A DNA stretch of 53,762 bases from NCBI RefSeq assembly GCF_024171735.1, contig NZ_JAMTCH010000011.1, forward strand, positions 1 through 53,762, written 5' to 3'. Source of the DNA: Prauserella alba. Its GTDB lineage: Bacteria; Actinomycetota; Actinomycetes; Mycobacteriales; Pseudonocardiaceae. A program made the translations under genes and the position numbers. Positions 24,811 through 32,812 of this stretch are shown here, in pieces (the stretch's first letter is position 1; every line of letters starts with the position of its first letter). Under the pieces are notes generated by a model. That model did not search any database, was not told the DNA's origin, and saw nothing but the letters and a program-made list of their open reading frames with translations.

Positions 24811-25344
24811 TCATTCTGTGGGACGCCCGCCGTCGGGAGGTTCCGTCGCGGGCCGCTCGGCGCCGGCTAGCCGGGGTTCCAGTGCAGTGAGCAGTTCCTC
24901 GCGTTTCGGCACGCCGGACACCCGCAGCAGCTCCGCACCCGATCGGGCGTAGGCGATCGTGGTGGGCGTGCGCAGCACACCGAGGTCGCGGGCGATGCCG
25001 GGCTTGTCGGTGACGTCGAGGTCGACGTGGCGCAGGCCGTCGGCGCCTTCCGCGATGTGCGTGAGCAGTGCCCGCGCGTGCCGGCACGGGGCACAGAACG
25101 TCGTCGAGAGCTGCACCAGTGTCACGTCCGCGGGCTCCTCGGCGAGCGCATCCCGCACGTCGGCCGGCAGCCCGGCCAGCGCACCACCATCGGCCGAACC
25201 GCCGTCCGGCCGCGCCCCGTCCGGCGCGCTCCCGGCAACCGTGCCGCCGCCGGACCGACGGATCCGCCCGTTGCGGGAACGCACGACCAGGCCGACGACG
25301 ACCGCGGCGACGATCGTCACCCCGGCGACGATCAATCCCGTCAT
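24811..25344 (-). CDS. Membrane-anchored thioredoxin-family protein (ThiX-like)
   Basis: A 177-residue protein with an N-terminal transmembrane segment (about 3-22), a Gly/Asp-rich linker (about 33-58), then a thioredoxin fold with active site FCAPCRHA (Cys84 and Cys87) and the cis-Pro loop VLRTPTTIAY. It should catalyse thiol-disulfide exchange. The start at 25344 follows GGAGGAA. Position between lmeA and the rhodanese genes matches M. tuberculosis thiX (Rv0816c). Confidence 0.88.
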   Translation of the reverse strand: MTGLIVAGVTIVAAVVVGLVVRSRNGRIRRSGGGTVAGSAPDGARPDGGSADGGALAGLPADVRDALAEEPADVTLVQLSTTFCAPCRHARALLTHIAEGADGLRHVDLDVTDKPGIARDLGVLRTPTTIAYARSGAELLRVSGVPKREELLTALEPRLAGAERPATEPPDGGRPTE

Positions 25345-25422
25345 CCGTTCCTCCCGTCGTGACCGCCGCAACCCGTCGTGGCCATCGTGACCCGTCGTGA
25401 CCACCGCCGGGCGGGCGACGCG

Positions 25423-26382
25423 TCAGCCCGCGTTCCCGCCCGCGAACCTCACGTTCTTCGCCTCGCCGCGCACCGTGATGCCGTCCGGCGTGGCCACCAC
25501 CGCCGTCGGCGTCACGGTGAACGGCAGGTCGCCCGCGTTGATGTCCGCCTCGAAGCTCGGCAGCAGCTGTTGCTGCACAGCCCGGGGAACAACGGTCGTG
25601 TCCTGGTCATTCCCGAACTGCAACCGGTGCGGGGTGATCTTCACCGTGGAGCCGTCGAGCTGGATGATCGCGAACGCGAAGATCTCCTGCTCCACGCCCG
25701 CGACCTGCACCTTGCCCGACAGGCGGACGCCCGCGGAGCTGTCGTCGTTGTCGTCACCGTCCGGGCCGTAGACGGGGTCCCCGCCGGAGCCTTCCCCGTC
25801 ACCGGACCCCGCCCCTGGCGCGTTGTCGGCGTCACCGCCGGTGTTCGCGCTGTCGTCGGAGTCGGTGGCCTGCTCACCGGAGCCCTCGCCGTTGCGCACG
25901 TAGGCCTCGCTGGACGAGGCGATCTGCAGGTCCTGGATGTTGTCCAGCGGGCTGACCCGGTTGATGTCGCTGGCCTTCAGCGTGACCTCGCCCTCGACCC
26001 GGTCGATCGTGACGTTGTCGACGTTGCCCTGCGTCAGGTCCGACAGCGGGGCGTCGACGTCGTAGAGCTCGGCCTTGACGTCGACGTCCTGCAGCACGTC
26101 CTGCACCGGCACCGACTTCGCCTCCACGGTGATGTGGCCGTACTCGCCGGAGATCGCCTGCGTGAGGAACGGGAACCCGCCGATGCCCACCTCGGGGTCG
26201 CTGTCGAGGCCCAGCTGCTGCCGCGCCTTCTGGGACACCGTGTGCTCGGCGAAGGCCGCGCCTGCGAAATCGACACCGACCAGGACGGCCACCACCACGA
26301 GCACGACCGTCACGATCCTGCGCACGCGGCGCCCCGAGCGTGGCGAGGACGACTTGGAGGGTGTGGACACGGTGTCACTCAC
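25423..26382 (-). CDS. lmeA: LmeA-like DUF2993 protein
   Basis: A 319-residue protein with one N-terminal membrane segment (about 22-42) and an exported DUF2993 domain (GIGGFPFLTQAISGEYGHI to VRGEAKNVRF). It corresponds by position and family to mycobacterial LmeA (Rv0817c), a phospholipid-binding protein needed for lipomannan maturation. An acidic, Gly/Asp/Ser-rich insertion (about 165-215, with DSDDSANTGGDADNAPG) interrupts the domain and is probably a flexible loop. It is divergent from glnR. Confidence 0.82.
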   Translation of the reverse strand: MSDTVSTPSKSSSPRSGRRVRRIVTVVLVVVAVLVGVDFAGAAFAEHTVSQKARQQLGLDSDPEVGIGGFPFLTQAISGEYGHITVEAKSVPVQDVLQDVDVKAELYDVDAPLSDLTQGNVDNVTIDRVEGEVTLKASDINRVSPLDNIQDLQIASSSEAYVRNGEGSGEQATDSDDSANTGGDADNAPGAGSGDGEGSGGDPVYGPDGDDNDDSSAGVRLSGKVQVAGVEQEIFAFAIIQLDGSTVKITPHRLQFGNDQDTTVVPRAVQQQLLPSFEADINAGDLPFTVTPTAVVATPDGITVRGEAKNVRFAGGNAG

Positions 26383-26497
26383 AAGCGGCTCTCAATCGGC
26401 GTCTGGCGGGTTCTGGCGGACACTGGAAACGGCAGGGTGCGACACATCCCCGATACACAATGCACACGAGGACACCCGAATCGTAAACACGGCGCTG

Positions 26498-26595
26498 TGT
26501 GATGCCCGTTCCACGTGCTGCTCGTTTCACGATTTGTGATGCCCGTTTCACGACTGCAGACACCCGCGGGGCGTCGACGCTATTGTCACTGACAA
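26498..26595. promoter_or_regulatory. Direct and inverted repeats in the lmeA-glnR control region
   Basis: TGTGATGCCCGTT occurs at 26498 and again at 26535. GTTTCACG occurs twice 21 bp apart at 26524 and 26545. TTGTCACTGACAA at 26583-26595 is a 6-1-6 palindrome, 50 bp before the glnR start. GlnR sites in other actinomycetes carry GAAAC/GTTTC half-sites, so autoregulation is possible, but the spacing does not match the usual 22 bp. Confidence 0.35.
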
Positions 26596-26644
26596 CCAGC
26601 CCGAGCCCGACCCGAGGCGCTCAAAACATTGTGAGGCGGTGGCC

Positions 26645-27424
26645 ATGAGCCTGGACTTGCTGGTACTGACTGCGGAATCCGACGCCACCTCGGTGCTGCC
26701 CGCCCTCGATCTGCTCCCGCACACGGTACGCGTACGCGCGCCCGAGGTCACCGCATTGCTGGACGCCGGACACCGCGACGTCATCCTGCTGGACGCACGC
26801 TCGGACCTCGCATCGGCCAAGAGCCTGAGCAGGCTGCTCAAGGGCGCAGGCGACGAGGAAGCGGCGACGCCGGTCATCGCGGTCGTCGGCGAGGGCGGAC
26901 TCGTCGCCGTCAACTCGGAGTGGCGTACCGACGACATCCTGCTGCCCACCGCCGGTCCCGCCGAGGTCGACGCCCGTCTGCGCCTTGCCACGACCCGCGA
27001 CGGCGGCGCACCCCAGGTCGACGCCGAGTTGCGTGTGGGTGACCTGGTGATCGACGAGGCCACCTACACCGCCCGGCTGCGCAAGCGCACCCTCGAACTC
27101 ACGTACAAGGAGTTCGAACTGCTCAAGTACCTCGCCCAGCACGCGGGCCGTGTGTTCACGCGCGCTCAGCTACTGCAAGAGGTGTGGGGCTACGACTTCT
27201 TCGGTGGCACGCGCACCGTGGACGTCCACGTGCGGCGACTGCGCGCGAAACTCGGCCCCGAGCACGAGCAGATGATCGGCACCGTGCGCAACGTCGGCTA
27301 CAAGTTCGAGCGTCCGGCCAAGTCGACCGGGCCGGTAAAAGGAGGTAACCCCAGCGGGGGGCACCTCGCCGGGCCCGTCGCGGGGCCCGTTCCCGCCGAA
27401 CGCTCCGAGTACTCCGGACGCTGA
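26645..27424 (+). CDS. glnR: GlnR-type orphan response regulator
   Basis: A 259-residue OmpR-type regulator that controls nitrogen metabolism in actinomycetes. The N-terminus [12 protein letters not shown] is family-typical. The receiver lacks a normal acidic pocket and has VILLD (Asp50). The winged-helix domain runs from [18 protein letters not shown] to [13 protein letters not shown]-like sequence near residue 225. A low-complexity Gly/Pro tail of about 30 residues follows, ending in the first unit of a tandem repeat. Orthologue of Rv0818 by position. An ATG at 26645 is preferred over GTG at 26639. Confidence 0.9.
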   Translation: MSLDLLVLTAESDATSVLPALDLLPHTVRVRAPEVTALLDAGHRDVILLDARSDLASAKSLSRLLKGAGDEEAATPVIAVVGEGGLVAVNSEWRTDDILLPTAGPAEVDARLRLATTRDGGAPQVDAELRVGDLVIDEATYTARLRKRTLELTYKEFELLKYLAQHAGRVFTRAQLLQEVWGYDFFGGTRTVDVHVRRLRAKLGPEHEQMIGTVRNVGYKFERPAKSTGPVKGGNPSGGHLAGPVAGPVPAERSEYSGR

Positions 27425-27496
27425 GCACACTCCGGCCGCTGAGCACACTCCGGACGCTGAGCACACTCCGGCCGCTGAGAGTACTCCGGGCGCTGA
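27411..27496 (+). repeat. 18-bp tandem repeat at the 3' end of glnR
   Basis: About four and a half copies of CTGAGCACACTCCGGCCG. The first unit supplies the last codons and stop codon (TGA) of glnR, and the rest is intergenic before mshD. The spacing and GAGCAC-CCGG character recall the 18-bp repeat in the DUF6328 gene. Confidence 0.9.
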
Positions 27497-27563
27497 CGAA
27501 CCCGGCTCCCACGAACCGGACGACGACGGCACCGGCAACGTCCACCCGGCTAGCCTGTCGGGC

Positions 27564-28478
27564 ATGCTGGAGCTGCACTGGGCCGAGAACCTGGACGACG
27601 AACGCACCGCGGCGGTGCGCGCGCTGCTGACCGCGGCGCGCGGCGTCGACGGTAAACCCGAGGTCGAACCGGACGGCCCGCTTCCCGGCGAGTTCTCCGG
27701 GGGCCGCTACCTGCTGGGCACCGCGGACCGTGACCTCGTCGGCGTCTGCCACGTCGACGTGGCGGGCGACGCCTTCGGGAGGCAGGTCGCGGAACTCGTC
27801 GTGCACCCCGATCACCGCCGCCGCGGCTACGGGGCCGCACTGGCCGAGGCGCTGCTCGCGGAGTACCCGCGGAACCTGCGGGTGTGGGCACACGGCGACC
27901 AGCCGGGTGCCACCAGGCTCGCCGAACGTCACCGCCTGCTGCGCAGCCGCGAACTGCTCATCATGCACGTCGCCGCGGCGGACGCCGACTGGCCGGAGCC
28001 CGCGCTGCCCGAAGGCGTCACCCTGCGCACGTTCACGCCCGGCTCCGACGAGCAGGCCGTCGTCGACGTCAACGCGCGTGCCTTCCACTGGCACCCCGAG
28101 CAGGGAGCGCTCACCGTCGACGACCTCGCCGCGACCGAGCGCGAGGACTGGTTCGACGCCGACGGGTTCTTCCTGGCCGAACAGGCGGGTTCGGTGATCG
28201 GCTTCCACTGGACGAAGGTGCATCCACCGAACCCGGCGAAATTCGGCGGCAAGGCGGCAGGCGAGGTGTACGTCGTCGGCGTCGACCCGGCGGCCCAGGG
28301 CGGCGGACTCGGCCGCGCGCTGACCGTCGCGGGCCTGCGGCACCTCGCCCAACGCGGGCTGAGCCAGGTCATCCTCTACGTCGAAGGCGACAACGCTCCC
28401 GCCGTTGCGGTGTATCGCAGGCTGGGGTTCACACCGTACGAAGTGGACGTTCAGTACGCGACGGCCGACGAAAGGTGA
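27564..28478 (+). CDS. mshD: Mycothiol synthase
   Basis: A 304-residue tandem GNAT protein that acetylates the cysteinyl-glucosaminyl-inositol precursor to give mycothiol. The first domain carries ELVVHPDHRRRGYGAAL and the second YVVGVDPAAQGGGLGRAL, both acetyl-CoA loops. The C-terminus YVEGDNAPAVAVYRRLGF is typical of MshD. It follows glnR exactly as Rv0819 follows Rv0818. Its presence confirms an actinobacterium that uses mycothiol. Confidence 0.95.
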   Translation: MLELHWAENLDDERTAAVRALLTAARGVDGKPEVEPDGPLPGEFSGGRYLLGTADRDLVGVCHVDVAGDAFGRQVAELVVHPDHRRRGYGAALAEALLAEYPRNLRVWAHGDQPGATRLAERHRLLRSRELLIMHVAAADADWPEPALPEGVTLRTFTPGSDEQAVVDVNARAFHWHPEQGALTVDDLAATEREDWFDADGFFLAEQAGSVIGFHWTKVHPPNPAKFGGKAAGEVYVVGVDPAAQGGGLGRALTVAGLRHLAQRGLSQVILYVEGDNAPAVAVYRRLGFTPYEVDVQYATADER

Positions 28479-28509
28479 GGGTGCGCACGTGACGGCCGGT
28501 CACCTGCCG

Positions 28510-28712
28510 TCCGGTGGTAGCGTCGCACGAGGCCAGCCGCGCTCACGGGTGACGTGAGTCAGGGAATCCGGTGCGAATCCGGAACTGACGCGCAGCGGTG
28601 AGGGTGACGGCCGGAACATACGCCACTGCAGCCTGGCACGCGCCGCAACGGCCCGGGCGGGCGGCGGGAAGGCGTTCCGGCCGGACGACCCCGAGTCCGA
28701 AGACCTGCTGGC
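28510..28712 (+). ncRNA. Cobalamin riboswitch
   Basis: The leader holds the conserved core GGGAATCCGGTGCGAATCC, then ACTGACGCGCAGCGGTGAG, the B12 box GCCACTG (28622-28628) and the closing GTCCGAAGACCTGC (about 28695-28708). It precedes the binding-protein gene at 28782 and should shut it off when adenosyl- or hydroxocobalamin is plentiful. Confidence 0.93.
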
Positions 28713-28713
28713 C

Positions 28714-28730
28714 CCCGACGTTCCGTCGGG
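28714..28730 (+). terminator. Short stem-loop after the riboswitch aptamer
   Basis: CCCGACG pairs with CGTCGGG across a TTC loop, about 50 bp before the start codon. It may be the expression-platform hairpin that responds to ligand. There is no U-tract, so control may be by translation or Rho. Confidence 0.4.
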
Positions 28731-28781
28731 ACCTCGTCCGCTCGGGCTCCGCGTATGGGCCCTCGACAGCAGGGAACAGCC

Positions 28782-29822
28782 GTGACCATCCTCCACCGCT
28801 CCCCCTTCCGCAAGTTCGTCGCCGTGCCCGCGTGCCTCAGCGCCCTCGTGGGACTGGCCGCGTGCGGCGCAGGACCGGAGGCCGAGCAGCAGGCCGCGCC
28901 GGGCTATCCGCGCACGATCGACAACTGCGGCCAGGTCACGCGCGTCGAGGAGCCGCCGAAGCGGGTCGTGTCCCTCAACCAGGGCAGCACCGAGATCCTG
29001 CTGTCCCTCGGCCTCGGCGACCGGCTCGCCGGCACCGCCACGTGGACCGACCCGATCCTGCCGAAGCTCGAGGAGGAGGGCGCCGACATCCCACGACTGG
29101 CGGAGAACGCACCCTCGTTCGAAACCGTGCTCGACGTCGAACCGGACATGGTGACCGCCTCCTTCCAGTCGACACTCGGCGTCGGCGGCGTGGCGACCCG
29201 CAAGCAGTTCCGTGATCTCGGCGTCGCGAGCTATCTGTCCCCGACCGACTGCATCGGCAAGGACAACAGCGGCGACGGCGACGGTATCCGCACGGAACCG
29301 CTCACGATGGACATGCTCTACGGCGAGATCCGTGACCTCGCCAAAATCTTCGACGTGGAGCAGCGCGGCGAAGAGCTCGTCGCCGACCTCAAGCAGCGAC
29401 TGCGGAAGGTGCGCGAGACCACGGCTTCGGACGTGTCGGTGATGTACTGGTTCGCCAACTCCGAGGCGCCCTACATGGCAGGCTGCTGCGGTTCGCCGGG
29501 GATCATCACCGACACCGTCGGCACGAAGAACGCCTTCGACGACACCAAGGGCGAATGGCCGCAGGTCAACTGGGAGACCGTCGCCGAACGCAACCCGGAC
29601 GTCATCGTGCTGGGCGACCTGACCCGCCGATCGCAGACAGCCGAGAGCGGCAAGGCGAAGATCGATTTCCTCGAGTCCCACCCGGTGACCAAGAACCTGC
29701 CTGCGGTGAAGAACGAGCGCTTCGTGCAGCTGTCCGGCCAGGCGTTGAACCCCTCCATCCGCATGGTCGCCGGCGCCGAAAAGCTCGCAGGCAAACTGCG
29801 TGAGTTCGGGTTGGCCGACTGA
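28782..29822 (+). CDS. Corrinoid-type ABC transporter substrate-binding lipoprotein
   Basis: A 346-residue binding protein. The signal sequence ends in lipobox VGLAAC, and the fold is that of the BtuF/FepB class (PKRVVSLNQGSTEILLSLGL to PDVIVLGDLT). I chose the GTG at 28782 because it gives a normal lipoprotein signal and has an AGGGA site upstream; an ATG at 28755 would add nine residues. The cobalamin riboswitch in its leader indicates cobalamin or another corrinoid as ligand, although the family also includes ferric siderophore receptors. Confidence 0.85.
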   Translation: MTILHRSPFRKFVAVPACLSALVGLAACGAGPEAEQQAAPGYPRTIDNCGQVTRVEEPPKRVVSLNQGSTEILLSLGLGDRLAGTATWTDPILPKLEEEGADIPRLAENAPSFETVLDVEPDMVTASFQSTLGVGGVATRKQFRDLGVASYLSPTDCIGKDNSGDGDGIRTEPLTMDMLYGEIRDLAKIFDVEQRGEELVADLKQRLRKVRETTASDVSVMYWFANSEAPYMAGCCGSPGIITDTVGTKNAFDDTKGEWPQVNWETVAERNPDVIVLGDLTRRSQTAESGKAKIDFLESHPVTKNLPAVKNERFVQLSGQALNPSIRMVAGAEKLAGKLREFGLAD

Positions 29823-30868
29823 TGACGACGGCACCCGTACGCGAGCCACTGCGGCAGCGTTCGCGGCTGCCCGCGGTACTGCTGGCAGGCGGCGTGGTGC
29901 TGCTGCTCTCCATCGCCGTGGCGGTGACCATCGGCCCGGCCGACATCGAGGTCGCCGACGTCTGGGCGAGCGTGGCCGACCACCTCGGCATCGGCGACTC
30001 CACACTGTCCGTGCTCCGCGACGGGATCGTGTGGGACCTGCGGATGCCACGGACGCTCATGGCCGCCGTGTGCGGTGCAGGACTGGCCGTGTGCGGTGTC
30101 GTGATGCAGTCGCTGCTGCGCAATCCACTCGCCGACCCCTTCATCCTCGGCGTCTCGTCGGGCGCCTCGACCGGTGCGGTGCTCGTGATCGTGCTCGGCG
30201 CTGGCGCCGGTGTCCTCTCCATGGCGGGCGGCGCGTTCCTCGGTGCGGTGGCCTCGTTCGCTCTCGTCCTGATGCTGAGCCACACGCTGGGCGGCACCAC
30301 CGACCGTGTCGTGCTGTCGGGCGTGGCCGTGATGCAGCTGCTGTCGGCCTTGACGTCGTTCATCGTGCTGACCTCGGCCGACGCCGAGACGACCCGCGGC
30401 GTGCTGTTCTGGCTGCTCGGGTCGTTGGCGAACGTGGGCTGGCCGGAGGTCGCGACCGGTGCCCTCGCACTGGCGGCGGCGCTCGCGGTGTGTGCCGGCT
30501 ACGCGCGCTCGCTCGACGCGTTCGCGTTCGGCGAGGACGCGGCGGCGACACTCGGCATCGCGGTCGCGCGGACCCGCGTGGTGCTGATGTCGGTGACCGC
30601 CCTGCTGACCGCCGTACTCGTCAGCTCCGTCGGCGCGATCGGATTCGTCGGCCTGGTGCTGCCACACGCTGCGCGCATCCTGACCGGCCCCGGGCATGCG
30701 CGGCTGCTGCCCGTGAGCGCACTGACCGGTGCGGTCCTACTCGTGTGGGTCGACACGGTCGCGCGAACCGTGCTCCAGCCGCAGGAGATCCCGGTCGGCG
30801 TGGTGACGGCGTTGATCGGCGTGCCGGCCTTCGTGCTGATCCTCTACCGCTCGCGAGGTGTGCAATGA
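29822..30868 (+). CDS. FecCD/BtuC-type ABC transporter permease
   Basis: A 348-residue permease with about ten transmembrane helices, the BtuC/FecCD architecture. Typical motifs include RMPRTLMAAVCGAGLAVCG, QSLLRNPLADPFILGVSSG and IGFVGLVLPHAARI. Its ATG shares one base with the stop codon of the binding-protein gene, and its own end overlaps the ATPase gene by four bases. It forms the channel of the corrinoid importer. Confidence 0.92.
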   Translation: MTTAPVREPLRQRSRLPAVLLAGGVVLLLSIAVAVTIGPADIEVADVWASVADHLGIGDSTLSVLRDGIVWDLRMPRTLMAAVCGAGLAVCGVVMQSLLRNPLADPFILGVSSGASTGAVLVIVLGAGAGVLSMAGGAFLGAVASFALVLMLSHTLGGTTDRVVLSGVAVMQLLSALTSFIVLTSADAETTRGVLFWLLGSLANVGWPEVATGALALAAALAVCAGYARSLDAFAFGEDAAATLGIAVARTRVVLMSVTALLTAVLVSSVGAIGFVGLVLPHAARILTGPGHARLLPVSALTGAVLLVWVDTVARTVLQPQEIPVGVVTALIGVPAFVLILYRSRGVQ

Positions 30869-31635
30869 CCGCTTCCGGGTTGGCCGCCCACCGGGTGTCG
30901 AAGCAACTCGGCGGCGGCCTCGTACTCGACGGGGTCAGTCTGTCGCCCGCCGCGGGATCGACCGTCGGCGTGCTCGGCCCCAACGGTTCCGGCAAGTCGA
31001 CCCTGCTGCGCGTACTCGCGAACGTGACACCGCCGTCGTCAGGACGGGTCACGATGGACGGCCAGGACATCACCGAGTTCGGGCGGAAAGCGCTGGCGCG
31101 CCGCGTCGCCGTCGTCGAGCAGCACTCCGACACGCAGATTCCGCTGACGGTGCGCGACGTCGTCGGGCTCGGGCGAGTACCGCATCGGCGCGCGTGGCTG
31201 TCCGCGTCGGCGGAAGACGAGACGGCCGTCCACGAGGCCCTCGAGCAGACCGGGATGACCGCGAAGGCCGACCAGCGCTGGCAGACCCTGTCCGGCGGCG
31301 AACGGCAACGGGTGCAGATCGCGCGTGCACTGGCACAGCGTCCGAGCGAACTGCTGCTCGACGAACCGACGAACCACCTCGACGTTCAGCACCAGTTCGA
31401 GCTGCTCGACCTGCTGAGCGGGCTGCCCGCGACGTCCGTGATCGCCCTGCACGACCTGAACCTCGCCGCGACGTACTGCGACGACATCCTCGTGCTCGAC
31501 GGCGGAGTCGTCGTCGCCGCGGGCCCACCGGACGACGTCCTCACCGAATCGCTGATCATGCAGGTCTACAACGTCAAGGCCGAGGTCACGACCAGCCCCG
31601 AAGGCCACCCCCACGTGCGTTTCATCCGCTCCTGA
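30865..31635 (+). CDS. BtuD/FepC-type ABC transporter ATPase
   Basis: A 256-residue ATPase. It has Walker A GPNGSGKST, signature LSGGERQRVQIARAL, Walker B LLLDEPTNHLD and H-loop ALHDLN. It is the third gene of the riboswitch-controlled importer, coupled by an ATGA overlap. It energises corrinoid uptake. The gene block separates mshD from the pst genes, which are adjacent in M. tuberculosis. Confidence 0.92.
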   Translation: MTASGLAAHRVSKQLGGGLVLDGVSLSPAAGSTVGVLGPNGSGKSTLLRVLANVTPPSSGRVTMDGQDITEFGRKALARRVAVVEQHSDTQIPLTVRDVVGLGRVPHRRAWLSASAEDETAVHEALEQTGMTAKADQRWQTLSGGERQRVQIARALAQRPSELLLDEPTNHLDVQHQFELLDLLSGLPATSVIALHDLNLAATYCDDILVLDGGVVVAAGPPDDVLTESLIMQVYNVKAEVTTSPEGHPHVRFIRS

Positions 31636-31651
31636 CGCGCGCGGCACTCGC

Positions 31652-31795
31652 CGTGTTGCAGTTCCCAGGGGCCGTGTTGCAGGTTCCGGGGCGCGTGTTG
31701 CAGTTCCCGGGGCCGGTGTTGCAGATTCCGGGCGCGTGTCCTGCACTCATGCCCGCGTGTCCTGCACTCGTGCAGGCGTCCTGCACGCCGGCTCC
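31652..31795 (+). repeat. Mixed intergenic repeat array: four type A then three type B units
   Basis: Four units of CGTGTTGCAGTTCCCGGGG type are followed by CGCGTGTCCTGCACTC twice and a truncated GCGTCCTGCACG. It begins 17 bp after the ATPase stop but is oriented like the minus-strand gene remnant at 31799-31905, whose stop codon it abuts. It is the clearest place where both repeat types are joined. Confidence 0.93.
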
Positions 31796-31798
31796 CTG

Positions 31799-31905
31799 TC
31801 AGTCATCCTGCCTGCTCAACGCCTCCCACTTCGCGAACTCGGCAGTCGTCGCGCGGAACACGTCCATGGACATGTCGTAGGCCGCACCGCCGAGGAGGCG
31901 GCCGG
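31799..31905 (-). pseudogene. C-terminal remnant of an unidentified protein gene
   Basis: About 35 codons on the minus strand, including YDMSMDVFRATTAEFAKWEA and ending SRQDD-stop, have the look of a real amphipathic protein C-terminus, unlike the surrounding repeats. Upstream of 31905 the frame enters repeat sequence, so the rest of the gene is gone. I cannot identify the parent protein. It is enclosed by two repeat arrays of opposite orientation. Confidence 0.45.
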
Positions 31906-31909
31906 AACG

Positions 31910-31990
31910 CTGCAACACGGCCCCTGGAACCCGCAACACGGGCCCCGGAAAGCGCAACACGGCGTTCCCCGAGTGCAGGACACGCGGGCG
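31910..31990 (-). repeat. Intergenic repeat array: three type A and one type B unit, reverse orientation
   Basis: Reads GCAACACGGCCCCTGGAAC, GCAACACGGGCCCCGGAAA, GCAACACGGCG and then GAGTGCAGGACACGCGG on the plus strand. It ends 16 bp before the pstB stop codon. It faces the array at 31652-31795 across the gene remnant. Confidence 0.93.
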
Positions 31991-32006
31991 GAGGCGGGGT
32001 GGTGGC

Positions 32007-32786
32007 TCAGCCGAAGCGGCCCGAGATGTAGTCCTCCGTGGCCTTCTGCGACGGCGTGGAGAAGATCTTCGTCGTCTCGTCGATCTCCACGAGTTCACCG
32101 GGCTTGCCGACGCCCTGCAGGTTGAAGAATCCGGTGGTGTCGGACACCCGCGCGGCCTGCTGCATGTTGTGCGTGACGATGACGATCGTGTAGTTGGCCT
32201 TGAGCTCCAGCATCAGGTCCTCGATGGCCTGCGTGGAGATCGGGTCGAGCGCCGAGCACGGCTCGTCCATCAACAGCACCTCGGGCTGCACCGCCACGGC
32301 ACGCGCGATGCACAGCCGCTGCTGCTGACCGCCCGACAGGCCCGAACCCGGCTTCTGCAGGCGGTCCTTGACCTCTTCCCACAGGTTGGCCGACTTCAGC
32401 GACCGCTCCACGAGATCGTCCATTTCGGACTTCTTCAGCCGCCGGTTGTTCAGCTTGAGTCCGGCGGCGACGTTGTCGTAGATGGACATCGTCGGGAACG
32501 GATTCGCCCGCTGGAACACCATGCCGATCTGGCGGCGCACGTTCACCGGGTCGACGCTGGGGGCGTACAAGTCGTCGTCGTCCATGACGATCGAACCCTC
32601 GACCCGCGCGTTCGGCACGAGTTCGTGCATGCGGTTGAGGGTGCGCAGGAAGGTCGACTTGCCGCAGCCCGACGGCCCGATCAGCGCCGTGACCGATCGC
32701 GGCTGGATCGTCATCGACACGCCCTGCACCGCGAGGAACTTGTCGTAGTAGATGTCGAGGTCCTTGACCTCGATGCGCTTAGCCAC
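32007..32786 (-). CDS. pstB: Phosphate ABC transporter ATPase PstB
   Basis: A 259-residue ATPase that drives high-affinity phosphate import. It shows Walker [30 protein letters not shown], signature [14 protein letters not shown], Walker [13 protein letters not shown] and H-loop VTHNMQQA. It is the last gene of pstSCAB, 26 bp after pstA. Equivalent by position to phoT (Rv0820) of M. tuberculosis. Confidence 0.96.
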   Translation of the reverse strand: MAKRIEVKDLDIYYDKFLAVQGVSMTIQPRSVTALIGPSGCGKSTFLRTLNRMHELVPNARVEGSIVMDDDDLYAPSVDPVNVRRQIGMVFQRANPFPTMSIYDNVAAGLKLNNRRLKKSEMDDLVERSLKSANLWEEVKDRLQKPGSGLSGGQQQRLCIARAVAVQPEVLLMDEPCSALDPISTQAIEDLMLELKANYTIVIVTHNMQQAARVSDTTGFFNLQGVGKPGELVEIDETTKIFSTPSQKATEDYISGRFG

Positions 32787-32812
32787 AGTTACTTCCTACT
32801 CTTTCCGGGCCG

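Noticed and set aside
30360-30551. Frameshift or broken gene in the corrinoid permease
   Set aside because: The frame is continuous from 29822 to 30868 with all expected FecCD motifs and clean overlaps at both ends.
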